Of a DNA stretch of 64,000 bases, positions 46,090 through 55,772 are shown piece by piece. This DNA comes from Pseudoxanthomonas gei (GTDB lineage Bacteria > Pseudomonadota > Gammaproteobacteria > Xanthomonadales > Xanthomonadaceae), in contig NZ_QOVG01000005.1 of NCBI RefSeq assembly GCF_010119615.1, positions 239,967-303,966 on the forward strand. Reading direction: 5' to 3'. The notes under the pieces are model-generated. The model saw nothing but the letters and a program-made list of their open reading frames with translations, was not told the origin of the DNA and did no database searches. Position numbers and translations under genes: made by a program. Each line of letters starts with the position of its first letter. The first letter of the stretch is position 1.

Positions 46090-47244
46090 ATGAACCACCC
46101 CGCCGCGCCTCCCGCGCATGCAGTTTGCGAGAACTGCAGTGCCTTGCTGCAGGGTGAGTTCTGCCACCAGTGCGGGCAGTCCATCCACAACCCGGTGCGC
46201 CACGCCGGCCACGCGATCGAAGAAGTGTTCGAATCGTTCTGGCACCTGGACGGTCGCCTTTGGCGAACCCTTCGGGATTTGCTGGTGCCGGGTCGTACTG
46301 CCCTCGAATACCTGGCCGGCCATCGCCAGCGTTACATGCCTCCACTGCGGCTGTTCGTGGTCATGAGCCTGCTCGCATTCTTCGTGGGCCGGCTGGCCAT
46401 CCATTTGGACGAGGCCCCGATCCCGGACCTGGATGTCAGCAGCATCACCGGCAGCCAGTCCGTCGGCGAGGTGGAGCGCAATCGCGACCGGCTGCTGGAC
46501 GAACTCGAAGCAGGGCGCAGAAAGAACGGCAAGGTCACCCCCGGAGTGGATCCGGCGCTCATTCGCAAACAGGTGAAGATCCGGGCCGAAGCGGCCAATC
46601 GCGTGGACCAGCTCAGGGCGGGCAAGGCGTCGGCAACCGCCGCGCCTCGTCCGGGTTCCGTAGGCACGCCGCCCAGCGTCGAGCTGCTGTCGATGGACAA
46701 CCAGGCCTTCGATCCCGAGAAGAACCCGGTCAGGATCGGCTGGCTGCCCGACTTCGCCAACCGCTGGTTGACCCGTCAGGCAGTGCACATAAACGAAAAC
46801 GCCACGCGCATGGAGGATCGACCGGATCGGTGGTTCCAGGCCTTCATGACGTCGTTGCCGTCGGCCTTGTTCGTACTGGTGCCGGTGTTCGCATTGATGC
46901 TGAAAATCGCCTACCTGTTCAAGCGCAGGCTGTACATGGAGCATCTGGTGGTCGCGCTGTACAGCCACGTATTTCTGCTCGTGGCGCTGACCCTGGTGTT
47001 CCTGCTGATGGCGCTTCGTGGCTGGGCAGGATCCTATGCGCCCTGGCTGTCCTGGGTGTCCACCATCGCCATGGTCGCAGTGCTGACGTGGATGCCGCTT
47101 TACCTGCTGCTGATGCAGAAGCGCGTTTACGCGCAGGGATGGCCGCTGACCGTATTCAAGTACTCGGTGATCGGCTATCTGTACCTGATGTTGCTGGCTG
47201 CCATGGCCGGACTGATGTTCGTGGTGACCCTGGCCAAGGGTTGA
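46090..47244 (+). CDS. DUF3667-type membrane protein with zinc ribbon
   Basis: A 384-residue protein. An N-terminal zinc ribbon (CENCSALLQGEFCHQCGQ) is followed by the DUF3667 signature (FWHLDGRLWRTLRDLLVPGR, YMPPLRLFVVMSLLAFFVG), a soluble loop of about 130 residues and four C-terminal membrane helices. The family is unstudied; a role in envelope or signalling is conjecture. Confidence 0.9.
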   Translation: MNHPAAPPAHAVCENCSALLQGEFCHQCGQSIHNPVRHAGHAIEEVFESFWHLDGRLWRTLRDLLVPGRTALEYLAGHRQRYMPPLRLFVVMSLLAFFVGRLAIHLDEAPIPDLDVSSITGSQSVGEVERNRDRLLDELEAGRRKNGKVTPGVDPALIRKQVKIRAEAANRVDQLRAGKASATAAPRPGSVGTPPSVELLSMDNQAFDPEKNPVRIGWLPDFANRWLTRQAVHINENATRMEDRPDRWFQAFMTSLPSALFVLVPVFALMLKIAYLFKRRLYMEHLVVALYSHVFLLVALTLVFLLMALRGWAGSYAPWLSWVSTIAMVAVLTWMPLYLLLMQKRVYAQGWPLTVFKYSVIGYLYLMLLAAMAGLMFVVTLAKG

Positions 47245-47264
47245 GACCCCTTTCGCATCGGGTG

Positions 47265-47573
47265 TTACGTCGCGCGCATGCGGCCCCAGGCATGGCGCAC
47301 GATCTGGTCGGCCCATCGCCATTCCAGTTGCTGGTGCCTCGGGATCTGCAGCGCGTAGCGCGTGCGCAGGCTGGGCAGCACTTCGGCCAGCGGCTGGCGG
47401 TGGAACAGCAGGTAGCAGTCATAGCCGAACTTGATGGTGGGCACGAAGTCCGCGAACGGCAGCGAGGCATCACGGAATTCGGTATCCGGGAATACTCTCT
47501 GCCAGTATTCAAGCTCCGCCTCGATGTCCAGCAGCACGCCTTGCCCAGGCGCGATTTTCCTTGCGATGTCCAT
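47265..47573 (-). CDS. Hypothetical protein (102 aa)
   Basis: A 102-residue soluble protein with many aromatic residues (YWQRVFPDTEFRDASLPFAD). No domain recognised. It lies convergently to the DUF3667 gene, and another small minus-strand gene lies upstream, so the three small genes of this stretch may share a transcript. Confidence 0.7.
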   Translation of the reverse strand: MDIARKIAPGQGVLLDIEAELEYWQRVFPDTEFRDASLPFADFVPTIKFGYDCYLLFHRQPLAEVLPSLRTRYALQIPRHQQLEWRWADQIVRHAWGRMRAT

Positions 47574-47632
47574 TGTTCCCCCACGGTTTTTTTGAGGTTC
47601 GACCTCGAGCTGATGCGACCGCCGCTATTGCC

Positions 47633-47866
47633 TCAGTCGACCGGCTTCGGCGCCGGCTTGTTGTCCACGTCCACGCACTCGACCATGGCGCTGAGACGGT
47701 CGCGTACGTGCAACCAGTCGGCCTTGGAGTGCGCATTGCTTCCTATCGATGCGGCTTCGCCTGCGAACCAGGTCCAGAAACCGGGTGGCGCGTCCTGCGC
47801 TTTGAGCATCCGGGGCAAGTGGCGTTCCAGCTCATCAACCATTGCATCAAGACTCGTCCTGTCCAC
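47633..47866 (-). CDS. Hypothetical protein (77 aa)
   Basis: A 77-residue protein with a Trp-rich segment (PPGFWTWFAGEAASIG). GTG 47866 was chosen because it follows AAGGAAAA with proper spacing and clears the upstream DUF3606 gene; the frame also opens at 47926, which would overlap that gene. No known domain recognised. Confidence 0.65.
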   Translation of the reverse strand: MDRTSLDAMVDELERHLPRMLKAQDAPPGFWTWFAGEAASIGSNAHSKADWLHVRDRLSAMVECVDVDNKPAPKPVD

Positions 47867-47892
47867 ATTTTTCCTTGCGAGACGCACGGCGT

Positions 47893-48087
47893 TCACGCGA
47901 TCAGCAGGCCCTGGTACTTGAGCCATCCTTCGACGCGGAAACGCGAATCCCCAACCGCATTGACCGCCCTCAGCAGCTGGTTCTCGGACACGCCGTAATG
48001 CTGTGCCCAGCTACGCAATTCCCGTTTGTCGGTAAGGATGATCTGACCGGGTAGCGACTGGGTCGGAAGTACGGCTTGGGTAAACAT
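47893..48087 (-). CDS. DUF3606-like small protein
   Basis: A 64-residue protein with the short DUF3606 pattern (DKRELRSWAQHYGVSENQLLRAVNAVG), a small helix-turn-helix-like fold. GGAGG precedes ATG 48087. Such proteins are often found near stress genes; biochemical role unknown. Confidence 0.75.
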   Translation of the reverse strand: MFTQAVLPTQSLPGQIILTDKRELRSWAQHYGVSENQLLRAVNAVGDSRFRVEGWLKYQGLLIA

Positions 48088-48265
48088 CGCGGTGGCCTCC
48101 TTGAGAATCACTGCAGCCAGTGTCGGTGCGCGTCGATCAAATCGGCGTGAAGGGTTGTCTTCCGGCATATACACCTTTATGAATCGCGCCTCTTTTCGTT
48201 GACGCCCCCTTGACGCGGGCGCGAGGAAGCTTGTCGACGACGAAGTACGGCGAGCGCGAGGCATC

Positions 48266-48442
48266 ATGAAACTACTGTCTGCCAGCTTTTTTCTAGCCAT
48301 GGGCCTGGGCATCGGCACCCTGATCTCGGCGGTGAATGCCGGTGCGGCCAGCGGCCCTCGCGTCGCGCCTGCGCAGGCGGCCGCTTATGCGCATGCGACT
48401 GAAAACCAAGCGCGCCCGGACGTGGACGACATCGCACGCTAG
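48266..48442 (+). CDS. Small single-pass membrane or secreted peptide (58 aa)
   Basis: A 58-residue protein with one hydrophobic segment (LLSASFFLAMGLGIGTLISA), then an Ala-rich and polar tail. GCGAGG lies just upstream of ATG 48266. A terminator follows, which supports a real transcript. A direct repeat of 14 bases (48433-48446 and 48450-48463) covers the end of the gene. Confidence 0.65.
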   Translation: MKLLSASFFLAMGLGIGTLISAVNAGAASGPRVAPAQAAAYAHATENQARPDVDDIAR

Positions 48443-48484
48443 TCTTAAGCGCACGCTAGTCTTTCGGAAGCGCCGAGAATCAAG

Positions 48485-48510
48485 AAGGCCCCGCAAGCGG
48501 GGCCTTTTTT
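48485..48510 (+). terminator. Rho-independent terminator
   Basis: A strong stem (AGGCCCCGC / GCGGGGCCT) with a two-base apical AA and a run of six T lies 42 bases after the small membrane protein gene. A run of A on the other side may let it serve the convergent stress-protein gene as well. Confidence 0.85.
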
Positions 48511-48540
48511 GTGCTCAATGGCGTGTGCGAAATTTGCGCG

Positions 48541-49023
48541 TCAGTGTAGGTCCACGTCCGCCACCTGATCCTTGTAGTCCTTTTTCGGATCCACGCCCAG
48601 CAGCATCTTCACTCCGGCAAGCAGGCTCGATGCGTTGAGCCAGATCTCGGCATGTTCTGCATCCAGACGCAACAGCGCCAACTTGGGATCGTCCTTGCCT
48701 TCGTACCAGGCGGCCACGAAGGGATTCCACAACCGGTCCACGACCGCGCGATCGGTATCGAGCACCAAGTTGCCCTTGATGCTGGCGAAGAGTTCGTGGT
48801 CCTTGGAGCTGAAGGCCGCGATGGCGCGATGCCCCTGGCCGAGGTGCTTGACCAGTGCGTTGTCCTTCGCGGTGAAGAACCAGATAGGGCTGCGGTCGTT
48901 CTCGGCCTGGGCTGTCATCGGGCGCGAATGCCCATCTTCCACGCCATCGAGCCCCAGCATCAGGGTGCGGTCGGACTTGAGGGCCTTCCAGAATTTCTGT
49001 TCGAGTTCCTGCGGGGTGGGCAT
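48541..49023 (-). CDS. General stress protein, pyridoxamine 5'-phosphate oxidase family
   Basis: A 160-residue split-barrel flavin-binding protein of the general-stress-protein 26 type (FWKALKSDRTLMLGLDG ... SPIWFFTAKDNALVKHLGQG ... LDTDRAVVDRLWNPFVAAWY). The family binds FMN or FAD; substrate unknown. The start is ATG 49023. Confidence 0.9.
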   Translation of the reverse strand: MPTPQELEQKFWKALKSDRTLMLGLDGVEDGHSRPMTAQAENDRSPIWFFTAKDNALVKHLGQGHRAIAAFSSKDHELFASIKGNLVLDTDRAVVDRLWNPFVAAWYEGKDDPKLALLRLDAEHAEIWLNASSLLAGVKMLLGVDPKKDYKDQVADVDLH

Positions 49024-49302
49024 GGTTCGGTTTCCTCGGATGGTCCACGAATGGGCGGACGTTCGTGCGGAGTATTTGTTCGTTGCCATGGCGCTGTCGT
49101 GAAATAACCGCCCGCCCTGCTGCACTGGCCGATAACAAGGTCGTATCCGGCGGGTGCGATGCGACCCGTCAAAATCGTTGCCTGCATTGGATGACGGCAG
49201 GTACCCGAACGATCAGTGCTCGCACGGCCTTTCCATGCCGTGGAATAACCCCGGGGGCCAGGTGAGCTCCGAGCGTGGGCCCGCGGCATGACTGCCGCCC
49301 TA

Positions 49303-49348
49303 TTGACTACAGCTGTAGTCATGTGCATGCTGACTACAAATGTAGACA
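49303..49348 (+). promoter_or_regulatory. Two BlaI-type operators over a probable promoter
   Basis: Operator 1 (49304-49321) is a perfect 18-base palindrome containing TACA/TGTA half-sites; operator 2 (49331-49348) is a close variant (TGACTACAAATGTAGACA). A TTGACT box at 49303-49308 overlaps operator 1, and a weak CATGCT lies 17 bases later; transcription would begin within operator 2. The arrangement fits autorepression by the BlaI homologue encoded directly downstream. It lies in a 338-base gap (49024-49361) that otherwise holds no gene. Confidence 0.85.
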
Positions 49349-49361
49349 GGAGGCGCGAGAC

Positions 49362-49751
49362 ATGGGTCGCAAGAGCATCGGAGATCAGGAACTGGCCCTG
49401 CTGCAGTACATCGCCGAACAGGGCGACGCGTCCGCGGGCGAGGTCGCGGCCGTTTTCGGCGAATCGCGTGGCTTGGCGCGTTCAACCGTGCTGACCATGA
49501 TGGAGCGGCTGCGCGCCAAGGCATACCTGAAACGCAGGCAGGTCGATGGCGGGGTATTCCGCTATTCGACCACTACCCAGCAGGACGACGTGGTACGCAA
49601 TGCGGTGGGCAGTTTCGTGGAGAAGACATTGCAGGGCTCGGTCTCGCCGTTCGTGGCGTGGATGTCGCAGCGCACCGAGGTGAGTGACGACGAGCTGGCG
49701 GAGCTAGAGAGCCTGGTGGCCACGCTGCAGTCCAAGCGCAAGGAGAGCTGA
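49362..49751 (+). CDS. BlaI/MecI-family repressor
   Basis: A 129-residue winged-helix repressor (AVFGESRGLARSTVLTMMER, GGVFRYSTTTQQDDVV) of the BlaI family. In classical systems it is cut by the M56 protease BlaR1 to relieve repression. AGGAGG eight bases upstream gives a strong start. Two matching operators lie in front of it, and the M56 gene follows after three bases. Confidence 0.94.
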   Translation: MGRKSIGDQELALLQYIAEQGDASAGEVAAVFGESRGLARSTVLTMMERLRAKAYLKRRQVDGGVFRYSTTTQQDDVVRNAVGSFVEKTLQGSVSPFVAWMSQRTEVSDDELAELESLVATLQSKRKES

Positions 49752-49754
49752 GGC

Positions 49755-51629
49755 ATGGCACTCGAATTCATCGCATCGACGTTGTTGCCACGGCTGCTGG
49801 CCGCCAGCGTGCAGGCCGTGCCCGTGGTGCTCGCGGTCATGTTGTTGTGCCGCCTGGTACCGCGTCTGGCCCCTGCCGTGCGCACGATGCTGTGGTGGCT
49901 GGTCGCGCTGCAACTGGTCATGGGCGTGGCGTGGTCCAGCCCCCTTGCGCTGCCACTGTTGCCGGCCGCCGTCGTAACCCCTGTCGCTGCTTCGGATGCC
50001 ACCGTGCCGTCGGCCATAGCCTTGTTGCCGGACGCACAGGACAGCACTTTGTTGGCGAAGTCGGCGAGCATGCCAGCGCTGGCTGGCACCGGCTCATGGC
50101 TATCGGCATGGGGTGGAGCCGACATGCTGGCGCTGGCCTGGCTGCTGGGAGTGGGCTTCATGCTCGCGCGCAGTCTTGCGGGCTTGCTGGCGACGCGCCG
50201 GCTATTGCGCGAATCGCTGGCTTGCACCGATCGATCGCTGCTGCATGCGCTGCAACTGGCCGCCGAAGCACACGGCTTGCGCCACACACCGCAACTGCGC
50301 CTGTCCATGGCCATTGATTCGCCACAACTCATCGGTCCATGGCAGCCGGTGCTGCTGTTGCCGGCCGACCACCTGCAGCTGATGCACGCCGACGAACTGG
50401 AGATGGCGCTGACCCACGAACTGGTCCACCTGCAACGCGGTGACCTGCGGTGGGGCCTGTTGCCTGCTGCCGCGCAACACCTGTTCTTCTTCCATCCGCT
50501 CGCCCACCTGGCTGCACGCGAATACGCACTGGCGCGCGAAGCGGCCTGTGATGCCGCGGTCATCGCCGGCAGCCGCCATTGCGCCCATGACTACGGGCGA
50601 CTGCTGGTCAGGCTGGGTGTCGCCCCCCGTCCCAGCGCCGGCCTGGCCAGTGCCTCGCCCAGCTTCCGCATCCTCAAGAGGAGACTAGTCATGTTGCAGC
50701 ACACAGCTTCCACCCCGCGCATCGTCGCCGTTGCCATCGTCGGCCTGGTTGCCTTGCTCGGCGTCATGCCTTATCGCATCACCGCGGCTCCGGCCAACGT
50801 CATGGCGGTCAGCCTGGCGCCCGCCGCGGCTTCCACACCCAGCCCGCCTGCACCGGCCACCGCGCCCGCGGCGCCTGCAGTCAGCCTGCCGGCGGCAGGC
50901 GCAGGACCGCTGCCGGCTCCGCCCGCTCCGCCGCATCCGCCAGCGCCGGCCGGGCGCAATGCTCCGCGCGCGCCCGCTCCACCGCCGCCCGTCGCACACC
51001 CGGCGCTGCCGGCTTTGCCCGCGCCACCTGCGCCGCCCACGCCGCCTGCAGCGCTGGTCACCCAGGGCACCCTGCATATGCATGCCAGCGGCAACCAGGC
51101 GTACGTGCTGCTGCAGGGCGGGCATAGCGTCATGGACGCGTCGAAGGAGGAGTTGCGCCGCGTCCAGCGCATGCACGCCGACGGCAAGGATCTGTTGTGG
51201 TTCCGCAAGGGCAGCTCCGAATACGTGGTGCGTGATCCGGCGCTGCTGGCGCGGCTCCGCGACAGCTACGCGGAGGTGACGCGCGTGGGCAGGCAGCAAG
51301 GTGCGATTGGCGCGAAGCAGGGTGAAATCGGCCAGAAGCAGGGCGCGATAGGCCAGCGCCAGGCTGCGTTGGGCATGCGCCAGGCCGAGCTTGCCAGCCA
51401 GCGCCTGCCGCAGACGCAAGCCGATGCGCGCGCAGCCGAGCTCGACCGGCAGCAAGCCGAACTGGATCGCCAGCAGGCGCAGTTGCAGGCGCCGATGGCT
51501 GCGCTGGATCGCCAGCAGGCCGTGCTGGACAAACAGATGCACGCGGCCGACGCGCGCGCCCAGCGTCAAGCCAGGGCGCTGATGGACCAGGCCATAGCCA
51601 CGGGCGTAGCGCAGCAACTGAAGCAATGA
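49755..51629 (+). CDS. M56 (BlaR1-like) metalloprotease with proline-rich and Gln-rich C-terminus
   Basis: A 624-residue inner-membrane protein. The N-terminal domain has four predicted helices and the zinc site HELVH (221-225), the third ligand probably within the REAACDAAVI segment. A further membrane helix near 315-335 leads to a Pro/Ala-rich stretch (about 355-440), a small domain and a Gln-rich coiled-coil with 7-residue repeats (GAIGAKQ, GEIGQKQ, GAIGQRQ). The penicillin-binding sensor of BlaR1 is missing, so the inducing signal is probably not a beta-lactam. It should cut or control the BlaI repressor encoded upstream. Confidence 0.9.
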   Translation: MALEFIASTLLPRLLAASVQAVPVVLAVMLLCRLVPRLAPAVRTMLWWLVALQLVMGVAWSSPLALPLLPAAVVTPVAASDATVPSAIALLPDAQDSTLLAKSASMPALAGTGSWLSAWGGADMLALAWLLGVGFMLARSLAGLLATRRLLRESLACTDRSLLHALQLAAEAHGLRHTPQLRLSMAIDSPQLIGPWQPVLLLPADHLQLMHADELEMALTHELVHLQRGDLRWGLLPAAAQHLFFFHPLAHLAAREYALAREAACDAAVIAGSRHCAHDYGRLLVRLGVAPRPSAGLASASPSFRILKRRLVMLQHTASTPRIVAVAIVGLVALLGVMPYRITAAPANVMAVSLAPAAASTPSPPAPATAPAAPAVSLPAAGAGPLPAPPAPPHPPAPAGRNAPRAPAPPPPVAHPALPALPAPPAPPTPPAALVTQGTLHMHASGNQAYVLLQGGHSVMDASKEELRRVQRMHADGKDLLWFRKGSSEYVVRDPALLARLRDSYAEVTRVGRQQGAIGAKQGEIGQKQGAIGQRQAALGMRQAELASQRLPQTQADARAAELDRQQAELDRQQAQLQAPMAALDRQQAVLDKQMHAADARAQRQARALMDQAIATGVAQQLKQ

Positions 51630-51704
51630 TCCGGATTTCCTGACCCAGGCCTGTCATGGGCCGGTCGTGGCGCCGGCAACCGCCGGTTGTGGTCGCGCTC
51701 GCGA

Positions 51705-52403
51705 CTAGTCGCGTCGCTTTCCGTACCAGAGGTCCAGGTGCTCGCGCGAGGTCAACATGTGCTGCCTTCGCCAGGCGAAGCGCAGCACCAGTTTCAGGTG
51801 CTCCCACGCACTGAATGTGTGCAGCTTGCGTGCGGAGGTATGCACCGGCTCGCGCAGGATGACGAAGCTTCCCTGCTTGGCCAGCGCCCGGCTGAGGGCT
51901 ACATCTTCAGCTGCATACAGGGTCGTATCGAAGCCGCCGGCGCGCTCGAACGCGGTGCGCGTGCAGAACAGGAAGCAGCCCGGCGCGATGCCGGTCAGGC
52001 GAAACACGCACGCAAAGAATGCGGTGGCCAGGCGCACGTGCCAGGCGACCTTGCCCTGCATGCGCACGCGGGCGCCGCCACCGACCGCTCCGCTGCGCAG
52101 CGCCTGCAGCGCCGCTGCCAGGACCGCAGCGTCTATCAGCGTGTCGGCATCGACGAATACCAGCCAGTCGCCCGTGCTCGCCTCGGCCCCGGCGTTGCGG
52201 GTGGCAGCAATGTGGCGGTGTTCTACTCGCAGCACCTGCGCGCCGGTTGCCTGTGCCACTTCCGCCGTTCCGTCATCGGAGGCATCGTCGACGACCAGCA
52301 GTTCGAATGGCTCGGCGAGGACACCAGCGGCCTCGCGCAGTGATTGCAACGTGGCGCCCAGCAGACGGGCCTCGTTGTGGGCCGGGATGATGAAGGAAAT
52401 CAC
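51705..52403 (-). CDS. Family 2 glycosyltransferase
   Basis: A 232-residue GT-A-fold enzyme with ISFIIPAHNEARLLGATLQS, VVDDASDDGT and the DxD-type metal site (VFVDADTLI). There is no membrane helix. The donor and acceptor sugars cannot be predicted; a role in glycolipid or polysaccharide synthesis is likely. No other glycan genes are beside it. Confidence 0.9.
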   Translation of the reverse strand: MISFIIPAHNEARLLGATLQSLREAAGVLAEPFELLVVDDASDDGTAEVAQATGAQVLRVEHRHIAATRNAGAEASTGDWLVFVDADTLIDAAVLAAALQALRSGAVGGGARVRMQGKVAWHVRLATAFFACVFRLTGIAPGCFLFCTRTAFERAGGFDTTLYAAEDVALSRALAKQGSFVILREPVHTSARKLHTFSAWEHLKLVLRFAWRRQHMLTSREHLDLWYGKRRD

Positions 52404-52539
52404 GTCAACGCCACTCCCGGCGCGCGCGCATGGCCAGCGCCGTGATCAAGCCAATGGCAGCATTCGCTGTCGGCAGCGGTCAGCGAGCCGCGACGGAAGA
52501 GTCCAACCCGGAAAGCACAACTGGAAATGCATGGCATGG

Positions 52540-52878
52540 CTAGACCGGCTGCCTGCTGCCGCAGGCCAGGCATTTGCGGGTGTCCCCATGGGGGCCATGC
52601 CGCAACCGCCCCAGCGGTCCGCCGCAACCTGCGCATTTCGGTGCCTGGTCGTGTTGCCACCGCCACAGGCGCAGGGTGGCGAACAGGCCCGCGCCCAGCG
52701 CGGCCAGCAGGAATAGGGGTGGCAGCCATTTCGCATACGGCACCAGGGCATGCAGCATGGCCACGCTGGCAAACAGCGAGGTCCACAGCATGCAGGCGAT
52801 TGCCAGCCCCAATGCAACCAGGGCAGGCAGGTAGGCGCGCAGCAACATCCACGCGTATCGGTTCATCGGCTTGTTCAT
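52540..52878 (-). CDS. Small membrane protein with C-terminal zinc ribbon
   Basis: A 112-residue protein with two or three hydrophobic helices (YLPALVALGLAIACMLWTSL; WLPPLFLLAALGAGLFATL) and a CxxC...CxxC zinc ribbon at the C-terminus (CAGCGGPLGRLRHG ... CLACG). Function unknown. Met5 could be the start instead of Met1. Confidence 0.75.
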   Translation of the reverse strand: MNKPMNRYAWMLLRAYLPALVALGLAIACMLWTSLFASVAMLHALVPYAKWLPPLFLLAALGAGLFATLRLWRWQHDQAPKCAGCGGPLGRLRHGPHGDTRKCLACGSRQPV

Positions 52879-53015
52879 TGCATCAGCTTACCGGCAGCCT
52901 CGCCGCCGGCAAGCTTGCCGACCTGTGACCGGGTCCGGCAGGACCCCGATGCCACGCAAAAAGCGGCTACCCGGGGTGAACCAGGACGTGGTTGAGAGGC
53001 GGCGTACAAGCCGCA

Positions 53016-55517
53016 TCAGCTTTGGGTGGCCGGCTTGTCGCCAGCTTGCGTGCGCGCATCCCGCAGCGCCGCTGCCAGTTCCTTCAGCCGGTAGGGCTTG
53101 GGCAATACCGGCACGCCCAGCGCTTCGGCCTTGTGCTGCACGGCTTCCACGTGGCCGGTGGTGAGCACTACGGGAAGGTCGGGCCTGCGCTGCCGGATCT
53201 CCTGTGACAGGTCGATGCCATCCCGCTGACCGGGCATCATCACGTCGGAGAACACGATGTCAAAGCCTGCAGGAGCCGTGGCGATCAGGTCCAGCGCTGC
53301 GTCGGCGTTCGCGACCCGCGTCACCGTGTAGCCCAGCGCTTCCAGCATCTCGCCGGTCAATGCCGCCACTTCATCGTCATCCTCCACCAGCAGCAACGAG
53401 CCTGCCCCTGCTTCCTGCAGTGGCAAGGCAGATTCGGCAGCGGGTTCGACCATCAGAGCCGGGCGCTTGTCGGTGCGCGGCAGGTACAGCGAGACGGTCG
53501 TGCCGGCGTGCGCCTTGCTTTGGATACGCACCGCCCCGCGGGAGGCCTTGGCAAAACCATGCGCTTGGGCCAGACCCAGCCCCGAACCCTTGCCGATCTC
53601 CTTGGTGGTGAAGAACGGTTCGAACACGCGCGCCAGCACTTCGGGCGGCATACCGGTGCCGGTGTCGGTCAGCGACAGCGCCACGTGGTCCCCGAACAGC
53701 TCCCCATCGTTCAAGTCCGGCACGTTGCGCGCCTCGATGCGCAGCGTACCGCCGCTGGGCATGGCATCGCGCGCGTTGACCGCCAGGTTCAGCACTACCA
53801 GTTCCAGCTGGCCGGGGTCGACCTCGACCGGCCACAGACCCGGTTCCAGGTCCACTTCCACCTGCACGTCGCCGCGCAGGCTGCGGTCCAGCATCTCGCG
53901 CATTCCGCCAATGCTTTCGGCCAGGTCCACCACCTCGGGCTGCAACGGCTGCCGGCGCGAGAACGCCAGCAACTGCTTGCTCAGCCCGGCGCCGCGGTCC
54001 ACGGCCTGGCGCATGCCGGCCAGCACCCGCGCGCGCCGTGATGCAGGCGCCGAATCGATGACCTCCAGCCCGCCGGAGATCACCATCAGCAGATTGTTGA
54101 AGTCATGGGCGACGCCGCCGGTCAGCTGGCCCAGCGCCTCGATCTTCTCGGTCTGGCGAACGCGCTCCTCGGCCTCGGCCAGGCGGGCCTGCTCGCGTGT
54201 GCGTTCGGACACGTCGTAGACGGTGGCGATGGCGCCGACCTGCTTGCCGGAGCGGTCGCGCAGCGGACAGAAGCGCGCGTCGTAATAGCGCCGTCCCGCG
54301 TCGCTGGAATCAAAATTCTCGGACAGGTGGAAGTCTTCGCCGCTTATCGCCCGGTCCAGGTACGCCCGGATCCGCTGCTGCCGCTGCGGGTCGCTGCGCA
54401 TCATCTCCACCACGTCGTCGCCCACGCTCAAGCGCGTGCCGTACACCTGGTTGAACTCGTTCGCATAGGCCTGGTTCACCGCCAGCACCTTGTAGCGCAG
54501 GTCGATCACCAGGATGAAGGCGTCGCCGAACTCCACCACGTCGGCCAGGATGTTGCGTTCGGCGACGGCCGCTTCCACGCGCCGCTCCATCGAGTCGTAG
54601 AGTTCGCGCACCGCCTGTGCATCGGAATGGGCGCTGCTGACGTCGAAGCCCTCGATGAAGATGCCGGTCACCTGGCCTTGGGCGTCGGTCATGGGCTGGA
54701 AGACGAAATCGACGAAACGTTCTACCGGACGTGCCCCGTTCACGCTGGCCACTTCATAACGCGCGCCCGTGGTGGAATAGGCTTTGCCGCTGCGGTAGAC
54801 CTCGTCGAGTATGTCGACGTAGCCCTGCTCAAGGGCCTCGGGCAGGGCCTCCAGCAAGGGCTTGCCAAGCAGCTGGCGGTGCCCGATCAGCTCCTCGTAC
54901 GCGGGATTGGCCATTTCGAACACATGCCGCGGCCCACCCAGCAGGGCCATGAATCCCGGTGCCTGCTCGAACATCTGTTGCAGGCGCTGCCGGCCCAGCT
55001 GGTTCTCGCGCTCGGCCAGCACTTGCCGGGTGGTTTCCGAACACAGCACCAGCACCCCGCCCACGCCATGCGCGGCCTCTGGCTCGTCGATGGGGCTGTA
55101 GCTGTAGGTCCAGTAGACGTCCTCGCGCACGCCATTGCGGGTAATGGGTACAAGGTGGTTTTCGTGCCAGGTGGAGCCGCGGCCTTCCATCACCAGCGCG
55201 ATCTGCGGGCCGATGATGTCCCAGATCTCGTCGAAGCACTCGCGCCCGCGCTGGCCCAGCGCAGCAGGATGCCGCTCGGGCCCGAGCGAGCGGCTGTACG
55301 CATCGTTGTAAAGCTGGATGTGTTGCGGGCCCCAGAAGATGAAAATCGGATGCTGGGTCGTCAGCATCAGCCGCACTGCGGTCTTGAGCTGGGTCGGCCA
55401 GTCCCGGGGCGGACCCAGGGCAGAGGCGGCCCAGTCATGGGCGCGAATGCGCTCGCCCATTTCACCACCACCCTCGAGGAATGCAGGCGTTGGCCTGGGC
55501 ACGGTGGACACGCTCAT
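53016..55517 (-). CDS. Hybrid histidine kinase (PAS-PAS-HisKA-HATPase-REC)
   Basis: An 833-residue protein without membrane helices. Several PAS-like domains precede the phospho-acceptor box ([11 protein letters not shown]), the ATPase with N box ([10 protein letters not shown]), DTGTGM and GSGLGL, and a C-terminal receiver with acceptor Asp in VFSDVMMPG. This is the cytoplasmic FixL/ArcB-like hybrid type, whose phosphate would pass within the protein and possibly on to a separate regulator. GAGAGGTG before ATG 55517 fixes the start, well inside the longer open frame. Confidence 0.93.
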   Translation of the reverse strand: MSVSTVPRPTPAFLEGGGEMGERIRAHDWAASALGPPRDWPTQLKTAVRLMLTTQHPIFIFWGPQHIQLYNDAYSRSLGPERHPAALGQRGRECFDEIWDIIGPQIALVMEGRGSTWHENHLVPITRNGVREDVYWTYSYSPIDEPEAAHGVGGVLVLCSETTRQVLAERENQLGRQRLQQMFEQAPGFMALLGGPRHVFEMANPAYEELIGHRQLLGKPLLEALPEALEQGYVDILDEVYRSGKAYSTTGARYEVASVNGARPVERFVDFVFQPMTDAQGQVTGIFIEGFDVSSAHSDAQAVRELYDSMERRVEAAVAERNILADVVEFGDAFILVIDLRYKVLAVNQAYANEFNQVYGTRLSVGDDVVEMMRSDPQRQQRIRAYLDRAISGEDFHLSENFDSSDAGRRYYDARFCPLRDRSGKQVGAIATVYDVSERTREQARLAEAEERVRQTEKIEALGQLTGGVAHDFNNLLMVISGGLEVIDSAPASRRARVLAGMRQAVDRGAGLSKQLLAFSRRQPLQPEVVDLAESIGGMREMLDRSLRGDVQVEVDLEPGLWPVEVDPGQLELVVLNLAVNARDAMPSGGTLRIEARNVPDLNDGELFGDHVALSLTDTGTGMPPEVLARVFEPFFTTKEIGKGSGLGLAQAHGFAKASRGAVRIQSKAHAGTTVSLYLPRTDKRPALMVEPAAESALPLQEAGAGSLLLVEDDDEVAALTGEMLEALGYTVTRVANADAALDLIATAPAGFDIVFSDVMMPGQRDGIDLSQEIRQRRPDLPVVLTTGHVEAVQHKAEALGVPVLPKPYRLKELAAALRDARTQAGDKPATQS

Positions 55518-55772
55518 TCGCACCTCTCGGACGGGATTCCCCGCCGACCTTATGCCAGAGCCGGTGTAAATGGGTCGTACACGCGCGCATCGATCCGCGC
55601 GCAGTGCGGGCAGCGGTGGTCGGCCGGCGATACGCCATGCGTAGAGCATGCGAAACCGCAAGGACTACCCGTGCCGATCGTCAATGAAACATGAAAAGCA
55701 GGTCGGCGCCGCGTCACCCGGGCCTAACCGTCGATCGACATCATTGGCGTCCCCAACCAACGGACCCTCGAC

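Noticed and set aside
45637..47322. 561 aa minus-strand frame ending at the plasmid-stabilisation-like gene
   Set aside because: Only the last 83 codons resemble a protein family; the rest lies opposite the DUF3667 gene.
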